This document shows, one piece after another, positions 33,460-42,318 of a stretch of DNA of 64,000 nt. The stretch covers positions 671,055 through 735,054 of the forward strand of contig CBDFFU010000006.1 in assembly GCA_965246875.1 (NCBI GenBank). The letters are read 5' to 3'. This DNA is from DASWYT01 sp965246875. GTDB lineage: Bacteria > Pseudomonadota > Alphaproteobacteria > Micavibrionales > SZUA-601. The notes below the pieces were generated by a model. It ran no database searches and had not been told where the DNA came from. It saw only the letters and a list, made by a program, of their open reading frames with translations. The translations under genes and the position numbers were made by a program. Position 1 is the stretch's first letter. Each line of letters opens with the position of its first letter.

Positions 33460-34863
33460 ATGAATCGCTCTCTATCATTGGCGGCTTTGCTGCCAGTCTT
33501 CCTGTGGTGCGCCACAGCCCACGCTGCGGACCCCGAAATCGAACAACTCAAGGCTGAATTGAAAACACTGAAAACCAGTTATCAGGATAAACTCGCCACT
33601 CTTGATCAGCGCCTGAACGAGCTTGAAACAGCGCAGGCAAATACCCAGACGACTGTTCAGGTGAACACACCCATACAACCAACGGCACCGATCCAAATGG
33701 CCAGTGTTCCTGTCCAAAGCTCTGTACCAACACCGGTTAGCATTCAATCAAACCCCGCCGCGTTTAATCCGGCTTTGGGCCTGGTGCTGAATGGTGAAGC
33801 TGCATCCTTCTCGCAAAAGAACAGCAATATTTCTGGCTTTGCTGTAGGCGAAGAGGGCGAGCGTGGTAAAGAGGGATTGGGTATCGGTGAGTCTGAATTG
33901 ACCCTCAATGCGAATGTCGACGATATGTTTGCCGGACAGTTTACCGGTGCCGTTGTAACGGAAGACGGCCAAGATAATATTGAAATAGAGGAAGCCTATG
34001 TACAAACGCTTGGCTTACCCTATGGGGCAAATATCAAGGCCGGACGCATGCTGGCGAACCTCGGCTATATGAATGAAAAACATGCCCACACAGACGATTT
34101 TACAGATCGCCCATTGCCGTATCGTGCTTTTTTAAACAGTGCGTTTAATGATGACGGTATCCAATTATCTCTTGTTTTGCCAACTGACCTTTACACTGAA
34201 GTCGGCGGCGGGGCTTGGCGTGGCGCGGATTTTCCAGGCAGCGAAGCGGGTAATGCCGGTTCACCGGGCAGCTATTCCGCTTATGCACGCGTTGGTGGCG
34301 ATATCGGTGATAACCAGACTTGGCGCCTTGGTGGATCATACTTGCGCACACAGGCACAAGGCGGTGGCCGCATCACCGGCGACACAGGGACCGAACAAAT
34401 CTTCAAAGGGAATGATAATCTCTACATTGCTGATGCCAAATACACCTGGGCACCAACTGGCAATGCCGATCAAAAAGAATTGGATCTGCAAGGCGAATAT
34501 TTTTTACGTCACGAAAATGGCACTTATGAAGATGTCAGCATCGCGTCACCGGTAACACCTTATCGTGCCAACCAATCCGGCTATTACGCACAGGCCGTTT
34601 ATAAGTTCCGCCCGCAATGGCGTGTCGGCTATCGTTTTACTGGTTTACAGGCTGACGATGCACCAATCACATTGGCTGGCGGCGCATTAGACAGCCAGGG
34701 CCATGATCCATATGTTAACAGCATTATGGGGGATTATACCCACAGTGAATTCAGCCGTGTTCGTCTGCAGTACAATGATGACCACACCGGACCCGAAACG
34801 GATAACCAGTTTATTGCACAATACATTATGAGTTTGGGCGCTCACGGCGCCCACAAATACTGA
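33460..34863 (+). CDS. Outer-membrane beta-barrel protein with N-terminal coiled coil
   Basis: This is a 467-residue protein. The Sec signal is MNRSLSLAALLPVFLWCATAHA. Residues 23-60 form a Glu/Lys coiled coil (PEIEQLKAELKTLKTSYQDK). A Pro/Gln-rich linker is followed by a beta-barrel from about 105 with alternating aromatic strands (GLVLNGEAASFSQ, YLRTQAQGGG, YFLRHENGT). The end YIMSLGAHGAHKY carries His residues and resembles the barrels found beside ZnuA-type genes. It probably passes metal across the outer membrane. AAGG precedes the ATG. ZnuA and ZnuB-like genes follow. Confidence 0.75.
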   Translation: MNRSLSLAALLPVFLWCATAHAADPEIEQLKAELKTLKTSYQDKLATLDQRLNELETAQANTQTTVQVNTPIQPTAPIQMASVPVQSSVPTPVSIQSNPAAFNPALGLVLNGEAASFSQKNSNISGFAVGEEGERGKEGLGIGESELTLNANVDDMFAGQFTGAVVTEDGQDNIEIEEAYVQTLGLPYGANIKAGRMLANLGYMNEKHAHTDDFTDRPLPYRAFLNSAFNDDGIQLSLVLPTDLYTEVGGGAWRGADFPGSEAGNAGSPGSYSAYARVGGDIGDNQTWRLGGSYLRTQAQGGGRITGDTGTEQIFKGNDNLYIADAKYTWAPTGNADQKELDLQGEYFLRHENGTYEDVSIASPVTPYRANQSGYYAQAVYKFRPQWRVGYRFTGLQADDAPITLAGGALDSQGHDPYVNSIMGDYTHSEFSRVRLQYNDDHTGPETDNQFIAQYIMSLGAHGAHKY

Positions 34864-34885
34864 TCAAACCGACAGGAGTATCACA

Positions 34886-35770
34886 ATGATTTACCGTTTA
34901 TTTTTTACAGTGCTATGTTTTGGCTTATTGTCCATTCATTCAGCCCATGCCACGACAATTTTTGCCTGTGAGCCGGAATGGGCCTCACTGGCGCAAGAAA
35001 TTGGTGATGACAATGTGACGATTAAAAGTGCCACCACAGCGCAACAGGATGTCCATCACATCCAGGCCAAGCCCAGCTTGCTGGCCGCAATGCGTCAGGC
35101 GGATATGGTGTTTTGCACAGGTGCGGAACTGGAAATCGGCTGGCTGCCAATTATTATAACTCAAGCGGGTAACAGCAAGGTCCAACCGGGCAATGAAGGC
35201 TGGTTCATGGCATCAGACTATGTACAACGCTTGGAAGTTCCCACGCGTCTGGATCGTGCAAATGGCGACGTACATCCGCTGGGCAATCCGCATATTCAAA
35301 CCGACCCGCGCAACATTGCATTAGTTGCCAAAGCCCTGGCACAACGTCTGCAACAGATTGATCCCACACATGCTATGGCCTATCAATCCCGCTACACCAA
35401 TTTCACACTGCGCTGGCAAAATGCGATGACACGTTGGCAAAAAGAGATTGTTGCACTGCGTGGCCAGCCGATTGCCGTGCAACACAGCAGCTGGGCCTAT
35501 CTCCTCAACTGGACAGGCTTGACAGTGGTCACAGCATTGGAACCAAAACCTGGCATTCCACCAACCAGCAGTTATCTGGCACAAGTCTTGGCGAAAGTTC
35601 AAGCGAAGCCAGTCAAAGCAGTCATTTACGCCGCGTATGAAAGCGATTCTGCAGCCACATGGCTGAGTGGTAAAGCCATATTCCAGCAATTGAATTGCCC
35701 TTCACCGTTGGCGGCAATGCCCAAGCAAGAGATTTATTCGGCCTGTTCGATTCAACAATCAATTTGCTAA
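34886..35770 (+). CDS. znuA: Zinc/manganese-type periplasmic binding protein (ZnuA-like), frameshifted near 3' end
   Basis: The ORF gives 294 residues with a signal peptide (MIYRLFFTVLCFGLLSIHSAHA). Metal ligand sites of the ZnuA/TroA cluster are visible: His-His in DVHHIQAKPSLL, His in GNPHIQTDP, and His in AVQHSSWAYLL. The first 270 residues are normal. After codon 270 (AAT, 35693) the frame drifts into an unlike tail (YSACSIQQSIC). The expected family C-terminus is found in the -1 frame, ending at 35790, nine bases before znuB. A ribosome site (AGGAG) precedes the ATG. It should be full length with one extra base. Confidence 0.8.
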   Translation: MIYRLFFTVLCFGLLSIHSAHATTIFACEPEWASLAQEIGDDNVTIKSATTAQQDVHHIQAKPSLLAAMRQADMVFCTGAELEIGWLPIIITQAGNSKVQPGNEGWFMASDYVQRLEVPTRLDRANGDVHPLGNPHIQTDPRNIALVAKALAQRLQQIDPTHAMAYQSRYTNFTLRWQNAMTRWQKEIVALRGQPIAVQHSSWAYLLNWTGLTVVTALEPKPGIPPTSSYLAQVLAKVQAKPVKAVIYAAYESDSAATWLSGKAIFQQLNCPSPLAAMPKQEIYSACSIQQSIC

Positions 35771-35790
35771 CACACGCCACAAACCCATAA
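35695..35790 (+). other. Out-of-frame C-terminal coding segment of znuA
   Basis: Reading from 35695, in the -1 frame relative to the ORF, gives 31 residues and TAA: LPFTVGGNAQARDLFGLF then DSTINLLTHATNP. This is the usual ZnuA C-terminus, so one base appears to be missing just before it. Confidence 0.8.
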
Positions 35791-35799
35791 GAGGCAGGC

Positions 35800-36576
35800 A
35801 TGACTGGTTTTGAACTATCAATCCTTCTTCCGGCCTTTATGGCGGGATTGTTGGTCTTGGCAACCCATGTTCCGTTGGGGATTGCGGTGTTACAGCGTGG
35901 TATCATTTTCATCGATCTGGCCATTGCCCAAATGGCCGCACTGGGTGCGTTGTGTGCCATGGTGTTGCTGGGCGAACATGCGCATCAAACAGCCTGGATT
36001 GTGCAGATGTGCTCATTGGTTGCAGCACTTGGCGGCGCATGGTTTCTCACCTGGACCGAAAAGCATTACCCGGATATCCAGGAAGCCTTGATCGGCTGCC
36101 TGTTTGTCTTTTCGGCCTCGCTGGCCTTGTTACTGCTGGGACAAAATCCGCATGGTGGCGAACATATGAAAGATTTGCTGGCCGGACAAATCCTGTGGGT
36201 GTCACCGCTGCAATTAATGCTGATTGGTGCCATGTACAGTGTGGTGATGACAATCTGGTTTTTGGCCCGTCACCGCCTCAATCGGTTTGGTTTTTATGCC
36301 CTGTTTGCTGTCACCGTTACGGCGTCTGTGCAACTGGTCGGTGTTTACCTGGTGTTTGCTTCACTCATTTTACCAGCGATTGCGGCACGTCATACGAACA
36401 CAAAGAAACAGCTTGGTGTTGCCTATGGGGTAGGCGTTGCCGGGTTGACTGGCGGCTTATTGCTATCGTCACTGTTTGATTACCCCACAGGCCCTGCCAT
36501 CGTCTGTACGCTTTTTATACTGGTCATGGCAAAAATCATTCTGCTGCATAAAACGCAACGCCAAGGCAACCTTTAA
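35800..36576 (+). CDS. znuB: Metal ABC transporter permease (ZnuB-like)
   Basis: This is a 258-residue permease of the ABC-3 family with about eight membrane segments. FELSILLPAFMAGLLVLATHVPLGIAVLQRGIIFIDLAIAQ matches the family start, where the conserved L..RG..F..lA..h pattern lies. VYLVFASLILPAIAAR ends the core. It begins nine bases after the repaired end of znuA. The ATPase subunit (ZnuC) is not in the cluster, so it must be supplied from elsewhere. GAGG precedes the ATG. Confidence 0.85.
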   Translation: MTGFELSILLPAFMAGLLVLATHVPLGIAVLQRGIIFIDLAIAQMAALGALCAMVLLGEHAHQTAWIVQMCSLVAALGGAWFLTWTEKHYPDIQEALIGCLFVFSASLALLLLGQNPHGGEHMKDLLAGQILWVSPLQLMLIGAMYSVVMTIWFLARHRLNRFGFYALFAVTVTASVQLVGVYLVFASLILPAIAARHTNTKKQLGVAYGVGVAGLTGGLLLSSLFDYPTGPAIVCTLFILVMAKIILLHKTQRQGNL

Positions 36577-36606
36577 AAAACCACCGGTTTGCTCTAAGTT
36601 TACACA

Positions 36607-37701
36607 ATGAGCCAACATGACAGTGCCGATCTACCACAATTTTACACCACACCCGGTCAGGTTTGGCAGGCGATGCTGGAGGACTGCCGCCGCGCAACCC
36701 GATCAATTCAGTGCGAGCAATATATTCTGGAAGATAATACCGCCGGTCACGCGTTTCTGGAAATCTTCATTCAAAAGGCGCGAGAAGGCGTGGCGGTCTG
36801 TCTGGTTTTAGATGGTGTCGGCAGTCGTTGTTTAATCGGCGAACCACTGGTTGCTGACTTACGCCAGGCTGGTGGGCGTGTTCACTTTTATAATCGCATG
36901 CGTTGGTACAATATCGTCACACCGTGGCTGTGGCTGCCACGCAATCATAATAAGTTGCTTTTGATTGATGATCACACTGGCTATGTCGGCAGTGCCTGTA
37001 TCGACGACGATATGCGGAATTGGCGCGATATTGTCCTGCGTTTTAGCGGCCCGTTGATTGCAACAATCGCACAGGAATTTGCCAGTTTGTGTCACAGCCT
37101 GACGCTGACAGATGCAACTGAACAGGCTTATGATATCATGACACCAACACTAAATGGCTTATTGCATTATTCTGTCAGCCGACAACGTTTAAAAATCAAC
37201 CCGATTTATCGTGAACTTCTGCAAGCGATCCGACAAGCGAAACATTCAGTGTTGTTGGTTACACCTTATTTTCTGCCGCCACGCCGCTTGATGAGTGCCT
37301 TGCGTCGCGCGGCGCGTCAAGGTGTCAACGTTACCATCGTGGCGGGTGAGGCAACAGACATCCCCATTGCTGATTGTATTTCACGTTCCTTTATTCCCTG
37401 GCTGGTGCGCAATCACATTCATTTGCAGCTTTACCAGAACAATGTGCTGCATGCCAAATATGCGATTATTGACAATGACTGGGCGATGTTGGGCAGTACA
37501 AATCTGGATTATCTCAGTCTCATGCACAACCGTGAAGCGAACCTGATCATTCGCGATAAAACAATTATTGATCAATTGCAATCACAATTTCAAACTGATT
37601 TGTCCAATACAATTCAAGCCGGCAAAAATTATTGGCGGCAACTGCCGCTATACTATCGAATTGCGGGTTATATTGGCCGTCTGTTCAAGCGGCTGTTGTG
37701 A
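36607..37701 (+). CDS. Phospholipase D-family protein (cardiolipin synthase-like)
   Basis: This is a 364-residue protein with two HKD motifs: HNHNKLLLIDDHTGYVGS (about residues 116-133) and LHAKYAIIDNDWAMLGSTN (about 283-301). Both are complete. The layout is that of ClsB/ClsC type cardiolipin synthases without an N-terminal membrane pair. It may transfer phosphatidyl groups or cleave phosphodiesters. The next gene starts inside its stop codon (TGATG), so the two are coupled. Confidence 0.85.
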   Translation: MSQHDSADLPQFYTTPGQVWQAMLEDCRRATRSIQCEQYILEDNTAGHAFLEIFIQKAREGVAVCLVLDGVGSRCLIGEPLVADLRQAGGRVHFYNRMRWYNIVTPWLWLPRNHNKLLLIDDHTGYVGSACIDDDMRNWRDIVLRFSGPLIATIAQEFASLCHSLTLTDATEQAYDIMTPTLNGLLHYSVSRQRLKINPIYRELLQAIRQAKHSVLLVTPYFLPPRRLMSALRRAARQGVNVTIVAGEATDIPIADCISRSFIPWLVRNHIHLQLYQNNVLHAKYAIIDNDWAMLGSTNLDYLSLMHNREANLIIRDKTIIDQLQSQFQTDLSNTIQAGKNYWRQLPLYYRIAGYIGRLFKRLL

Positions 37702-38453
37702 TGCAAAAAATTCTCTTCAGCAATATCGGTTACGCCAAAGGCATTGATGGCACACTGAGCCAGCATATAAAACGGTTTCACCGGCATCTCTATAGTGGCC
37801 AATCGCTGCAACAGGATGTATTAAAACAACTCAAAATAATCATTGACACTGAACAGCCTGATCTCTGCTGTTTTGTCGAGATCGATCAAGGCTCGTTACA
37901 CACGGCGCGCGTCAATCAAATGCAATTCTTGCTGGACGACAATTATGCCTGCCACGACATCGCCGACAAATATGGCGAAAGAAGCTGGCTTGGCCGCATG
38001 CCATTGCACATGGGCAAAAGCAACGGCTTCATGGCGAAACAGGCTGTGGCGTTTGAACGGCTTTATTTCAGAAACGGCACGAAACGGCTGTTTTATAAAA
38101 TACAAATTGCACCGGATATTCAATTATTATTCGGCCATTTTTCACTGCAAAAAACCGTCCGCGCCCGGCAATTTGCCGAAATCAAAGAGTTGATCGCTAA
38201 CACCTCTGACAAGATTATTCTGCTTGGTGACTTTAACATCATGCATGGCTTTATAGAGCTGGATGAACTGTGCCAGACAACAGATCTGCATATTTTAAAC
38301 AACGAAGACGACCATACGTTTAGATTTCACAAACGTCAGCTGGCGCTTGATTTGTGTGTTTGCTCAAACGCTTTGCGTGACAGGCTATCCTTGACAATCA
38401 TCCCGCAGCCATTTTCTGATCATGCGGCGTTGGTTATTCAACTGGATGCTTAA
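37701..38453 (+). CDS. Endonuclease/exonuclease/phosphatase-family protein
   Basis: This gives 250 residues from the ATG at 37701, overlapping the upstream stop by one base. EEP-family motifs are seen: ILFSNIGYAKGIDG at the start, FVEIDQGS with the metal Glu, LLFGHFSLQK, ILLGDFNIMHG, and SDHAALVIQL at the end. The substrate could be a phospholipid, sphingolipid or nucleic acid. It is paired with the phospholipase D-like gene. It overlaps the convergent methyltransferase-like gene by four bases. Confidence 0.8.
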   Translation: MQKILFSNIGYAKGIDGTLSQHIKRFHRHLYSGQSLQQDVLKQLKIIIDTEQPDLCCFVEIDQGSLHTARVNQMQFLLDDNYACHDIADKYGERSWLGRMPLHMGKSNGFMAKQAVAFERLYFRNGTKRLFYKIQIAPDIQLLFGHFSLQKTVRARQFAEIKELIANTSDKIILLGDFNIMHGFIELDELCQTTDLHILNNEDDHTFRFHKRQLALDLCVCSNALRDRLSLTIIPQPFSDHAALVIQLDA

Positions 38454-39181
38454 ACCGTTTTTTTACGGATCACGACCAGATTATTATTGAACAATGGCAG
38501 GTTGGGTCGGCTGAGGTTAACGAAATTCGCCGTATAATTTTTATGCAAGAAATAATCCTTGTATTGAATCAAATCGTCCTGTTGCACATCTTCGATAATG
38601 TAAATGCCGTGATCCGCCAGTTTATCAATCGAATTTTCAAACAGGCAAATACCGGCGTGATATTCGTGCAAACCATCGTCCAGGATCAAATCGAAATCCG
38701 TTAAGTCTACATTCTTCCAGAATTCAGCAATGATGGTGCTGTTCGTTTGATCGATAAAATAGGTCTTAATGCGGTCTTCGGTAAACAGAACATCACGGTC
38801 CAGATCGGCACCGATAATTTGGGCATTCGGAAAATAATCGCGCCAGACGCGCAAGCTTGCGCCCGGCTTGCCATGCAAACCCATATTGGCGGTGAAATTC
38901 GGGTTGGTCGTCCCAATCCCGCATTCGAAGACTTTCTTGATATGCGGGCGGCAATGCGCAAACAAGGACGAATAATAGTCAGTATAATTATGCGTGTCCC
39001 AATTAAACTGGCGGCCCGCATTTGCGATCTCGCCTTTGTCTGACCCATAGGTGTCGCACAACAGCGTCAAAGCATCCTGCTGATCTTTGGCGTAATGCAC
39101 CAAGTAAATAAAGGGCAAATCACGACCCAGATTTTCGAACATGATGCCGGTATCTTCTTCGGCTTGTTGCTGATTGGTCAT
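38450..39181 (-). CDS. SAM-dependent methyltransferase-like protein
   Basis: This is a 243-residue protein. The N-terminal part (residues 1-60) is followed by YGSDKGE, then VFECGIGTTNPNFTAN with the SAM-binding glycine loop, IIGADLDRDVLF with the acidic end of strand 2, and FDLILDDGLHEYHAG for strand 4. This series occurs in MycE/CmcI-like class I methyltransferases that often act on sugars or antibiotics. An AGGA precedes the ATG. The role is unknown. A 113-bp gap separates it from pssA. Confidence 0.65.
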   Translation of the reverse strand: MTNQQQAEEDTGIMFENLGRDLPFIYLVHYAKDQQDALTLLCDTYGSDKGEIANAGRQFNWDTHNYTDYYSSLFAHCRPHIKKVFECGIGTTNPNFTANMGLHGKPGASLRVWRDYFPNAQIIGADLDRDVLFTEDRIKTYFIDQTNSTIIAEFWKNVDLTDFDLILDDGLHEYHAGICLFENSIDKLADHGIYIIEDVQQDDLIQYKDYFLHKNYTANFVNLSRPNLPLFNNNLVVIRKKTV

Positions 39182-39294
39182 GCAGAAATCCTCGTCGATG
39201 CAGCTATGGCTTTGGCACGGGATAAATCCTGTTACCCCGCCTTATCATTTAAATAAAGCTGCGATGTTACGAATCCGTTAAAAGCGGATCAACC

Positions 39295-40137
39295 TTATGG
39301 GTTGACGACGTCAGTTTGCTCAACCATTGCTGACACAGGCTGGCCTGACGATACAGTAAACAAACCTTTATATTTCCGCATGCTGTAGACAATGCTGAAC
39401 AGATACCCAAGACAGATAATAATCAGTGTCCACCAGGGTTCGCTGGCCAATGCTGCCGCCAGTAATGCCACAAACGCCAAGACGGCAATCATGTATTTCT
39501 GATTGATTTTGATGCTTTTAAGGGAATAGGTCGGCACGCGCGACACCATTAATCCGGCAATAATCAACACCCAGATCCCGATAATAAACGGTGGGAAACC
39601 GCCTTCTTCAACAGTGTCCATTTGAAAGCTGATGATCATCGGCAGCAAGGCCAAAATCGCACCGGCCGGTGAGGGAACGCCTTCAAAGAATTTCTTTTTC
39701 AACGCGGCATTATCTTCGACAACAACCGGGTTGGCGCTGCGCACATTGAACCGTGCTAAGCGCAAGGCCGTTGAGACACACAACAAAAGCGAGGCAATCC
39801 AGCCAATTGCCCCAGCCTCATGCAAATTCCACAAATACAGCAGGGTTGCAGGTGCGACACCAAAACTGACGAAGTCAGAAAAACTATCCAGCTGCGCGCC
39901 AAACGGACTGCTGGCTTTTAACAGGCGGGCTACAGCCCCGTCGATGCCGTCCAGGAACGCCGCGCATAACACCAAAATCATGGCAGCGGTCCAGCGGCCA
40001 TCAATACCAAATCGCAAAGCCGTCAGACCGGTACAGAGTGCGACAATCGTCAAAGCATTTGGCAACAACTTTGTACCGACTAGACGTTTGTTTTCTGACG
40101 TCTGGTCGTCGCTGGGGCTCAGGAAGAAATCATTCAT
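39295..40137 (-). CDS. pssA: CDP-diacylglycerol-serine O-phosphatidyltransferase
   Basis: This 280-residue integral membrane enzyme makes phosphatidylserine. The CDP-alcohol phosphotransferase motif is complete: Asp66-Gly67-x2-Ala-Arg71-x8-Gly80-x3-Asp84-x3-Asp88 in DGAVARLLKASSPFG...DSFSD. About seven membrane segments are predicted. The start overlaps the psd stop by four bases, so the phosphatidylethanolamine pathway genes are coupled: psd is read first, then pssA. Confidence 0.93.
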   Translation of the reverse strand: MNDFFLSPSDDQTSENKRLVGTKLLPNALTIVALCTGLTALRFGIDGRWTAAMILVLCAAFLDGIDGAVARLLKASSPFGAQLDSFSDFVSFGVAPATLLYLWNLHEAGAIGWIASLLLCVSTALRLARFNVRSANPVVVEDNAALKKKFFEGVPSPAGAILALLPMIISFQMDTVEEGGFPPFIIGIWVLIIAGLMVSRVPTYSLKSIKINQKYMIAVLAFVALLAAALASEPWWTLIIICLGYLFSIVYSMRKYKGLFTVSSGQPVSAMVEQTDVVNP

Positions 40138-40931
40138 CGGGCTAAACCTGTGCGGGTTGCAGATGTGCTGTTGATATCGGCGATCACGGTTTCACCACCA
40201 ATCATGCGCTGCCCGACAATGACTTGTGGCAACACGCCAAACGGCAAATACACATCCACACGGCTGCCGAAACGGATCAAGCCATAACGCTCTCCAGCTG
40301 TCACAACCTGGTCATTTTGTAATGTGTTGATAATGCGGCGGGCAATCAAACCAGCGATTTGCACAAACGCAATCTTTTGACCGCTCGATGTTTCCATCAA
40401 CACGGTCGAACGCTCATTCTCTTCGCTGGCTTTATCCAATGTGGCATTGATAAATTTGCCCGGACGGTAGATCACTTTTTTGATCGTGCCGGCGGCCGGG
40501 AGACGCTGCACATGCACATCAAACACGTTCAGGAAGATCGATACGCGGGTAACAATCGTTGCGCTGTCACTCGCGTCTAAATTCAATTCGTCCGGCAAAG
40601 TCACCAAATCAATCGCACTCACCAAACCATCAGCCGGTGAGGTGATCAAACCTGGAACGTCCGGCGTCACACGGATCGGATCGCGGAAAAAGAAGACACA
40701 CCATCCCGTAATAATAATGCCGATCCAGCCTAAACCGCCAGCAATCATCGCGAGTAAAACGCTGATCATCAGAAACACACCAATAAACGGCCAGCCCGCC
40801 GGATGAATGTGACGGAGGAAATCCATCAGATTTTTGCCCGCCATCTGGAACATCTGCACGATTTGCTGTGGGCCATCCAGCACCGGCTCATCTGTGGTCG
40901 TTTTGGTTTCAGGCTGAAAAGCATCGGTCAT
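40134..40931 (-). CDS. psd: Phosphatidylserine decarboxylase (short, archaeal-type)
   Basis: This gives 265 residues from the ATG at 40931, with AGGA nine bases upstream. A frame reaching 40973 is not supported. It has two membrane segments (about 45-80), a VSAIDLVTLP region and the self-cleavage site in IRFGSRVDVYLP, where Ser becomes the pyruvoyl group. VSIFLNVFDVHVQRLPAAGTI is the family core. It converts phosphatidylserine to phosphatidylethanolamine. The stop overlaps the start of pssA. Confidence 0.93.
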   Translation of the reverse strand: MTDAFQPETKTTTDEPVLDGPQQIVQMFQMAGKNLMDFLRHIHPAGWPFIGVFLMISVLLAMIAGGLGWIGIIITGWCVFFFRDPIRVTPDVPGLITSPADGLVSAIDLVTLPDELNLDASDSATIVTRVSIFLNVFDVHVQRLPAAGTIKKVIYRPGKFINATLDKASEENERSTVLMETSSGQKIAFVQIAGLIARRIINTLQNDQVVTAGERYGLIRFGSRVDVYLPFGVLPQVIVGQRMIGGETVIADINSTSATRTGLAR

Positions 40932-41029
40932 GAGATAATCCTGTCTTAAATAAAGATGGTTTACCTTACACAAACCAGCGTTATGATACTAGCTATCTAT
41001 CTTCCATAATGATTAAAACTGGTTAAATT

Positions 41030-41581
41030 ATGTTGCAAACTGTCTGTGTCTATTGCGGCGCGTCCACACGTGTTTCCGCGCATTATCTTGAAGCCGCACA
41101 AACCGTCGGCACAGCTTTGGGTGAAAATAATTTAAACGTTGTCTATGGCGGCGGCCGGACAGGCTTGATGGGAGCTGTCGCCGATGCCGCACTCAAAGCT
41201 GGCAGCAAGGTGATTGGCATTATTCCACAGCATCTCCAAGACCGCGAGGAACGGCACGATAATATTACAGAATTACATATTGTGAACAGCATGCATGAGC
41301 GGAAACAATTAATGGTCATGAAAAGTGACGCTTTCGTCATTTTGCCGGGCGGCTATGGCACGCTGGACGAAGCGTTTGAAATCTTGACCTGGAAACAACT
41401 GGGCCTGCATAACAAGCCGATTTTGTTCGTGAATATTAATGGTTTCTGGTCACCGTTGAAAGATTTCAAATCAAAATTGCTGACGGAAAATTTTATCAAA
41501 GAAGGCGATTTGGATTTGTTCCATTTTGTCGAGACGCCAGAGGATCTCATTCCGGCATTGTATGATAAGTATCAGTCATGA
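41030..41581 (+). CDS. LOG-family protein (Rossman-fold nucleotide-processing enzyme)
   Basis: This is a 183-residue protein with VYCGASTR at the start and the catalytic motif PGGYGTLDEAFEILTW. VVYGGGRTGLMGAVADAA lies between them. LOG proteins release a base from nucleoside monophosphates (cytokinin-type) and some act in general nucleotide recycling. The physiological role here is unknown. Confidence 0.9.
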   Translation: MLQTVCVYCGASTRVSAHYLEAAQTVGTALGENNLNVVYGGGRTGLMGAVADAALKAGSKVIGIIPQHLQDREERHDNITELHIVNSMHERKQLMVMKSDAFVILPGGYGTLDEAFEILTWKQLGLHNKPILFVNINGFWSPLKDFKSKLLTENFIKEGDLDLFHFVETPEDLIPALYDKYQS

Positions 41582-41633
41582 TGGGTTTTAGTGATAGCAT
41601 TAGTTTCGGGTTGTCAGTATCCAGGTTATCAAA

Positions 41634-42317
41634 GTGAAATTGAACATCATGGCAGTTCTAGCTTACGTTTTCTCGCTATCAGTTGTTGGTCTCGCTGTTT
41701 TATATACATGCATCACATTCCTGTTCTGGGATGCTCCAAACACATATCCAACCGCTGCATATAATACTATGGTCAATTTTATTATTATTACGGTATTGTC
41801 ATTTCCACTAGCTTTTCTATTAAAAATAGTTCACAAACATTTTATCTTTTTGCCGCTGGCGGGCAGTATACCGCTGTTGGTTTTGCTTGTTTTATTGAGT
41901 ATGGGCATTCTAAAATATTCAGAGATCGATTATGAGCGAAAACAATATAAACATTTATTTTCAGCGCAATCTGAAACTGGAAAAGAATTGATTCACAAAA
42001 GTTATCAAGATTATTTAAAAGATGCAAAAAAAGATTTTGTCTGTTCTGACGGCACCGTTATTGATATTTTGCGTCAAACATCTGGCAACAACTTTGTCAT
42101 TTATTATCCATCATTCGCCAACAAAACGTATAAAGGTGGCAATCAAACAGATATCATGCCACCGCCCTGGACCATGGGGACATTAAAAGATAAAACTTTT
42201 AATAGGTTCCCGTTATTTTTACAGCCATCGGAGATGCAAAAAGATATACTGGATCATCTGAATGGTTGTAAAAACAAAGCCGGTAAAACATTCAGTGAAT
42301 TATATGTTATAGTTTAA
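41634..42317 (+). CDS. Hypothetical membrane protein
   Basis: This is a 227-residue protein starting at GTG (41634), with AGG nine bases upstream. Membrane segments lie near residues 8-30, 47-66 and 73-92, and a soluble C-terminal domain of about 130 residues follows (DYERKQYKHLFSAQSE...FSELYVIV). No family is recognised. The coding sequence is more AT-rich than its neighbours. The two Cys residues (FVCSDG, LNGCKN) lie in the soluble part. Confidence 0.55.
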   Translation: MKLNIMAVLAYVFSLSVVGLAVLYTCITFLFWDAPNTYPTAAYNTMVNFIIITVLSFPLAFLLKIVHKHFIFLPLAGSIPLLVLLVLLSMGILKYSEIDYERKQYKHLFSAQSETGKELIHKSYQDYLKDAKKDFVCSDGTVIDILRQTSGNNFVIYYPSFANKTYKGGNQTDIMPPPWTMGTLKDKTFNRFPLFLQPSEMQKDILDHLNGCKNKAGKTFSELYVIV

Positions 42318-42318
42318 G

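Noticed and set aside
35690..35700. Programmed -1 frameshift site in znuA
   Set aside because: The sequence TTGAATTG is not a slippery heptamer and no stem-loop or upstream ribosome site stands out. A missing base is simpler.
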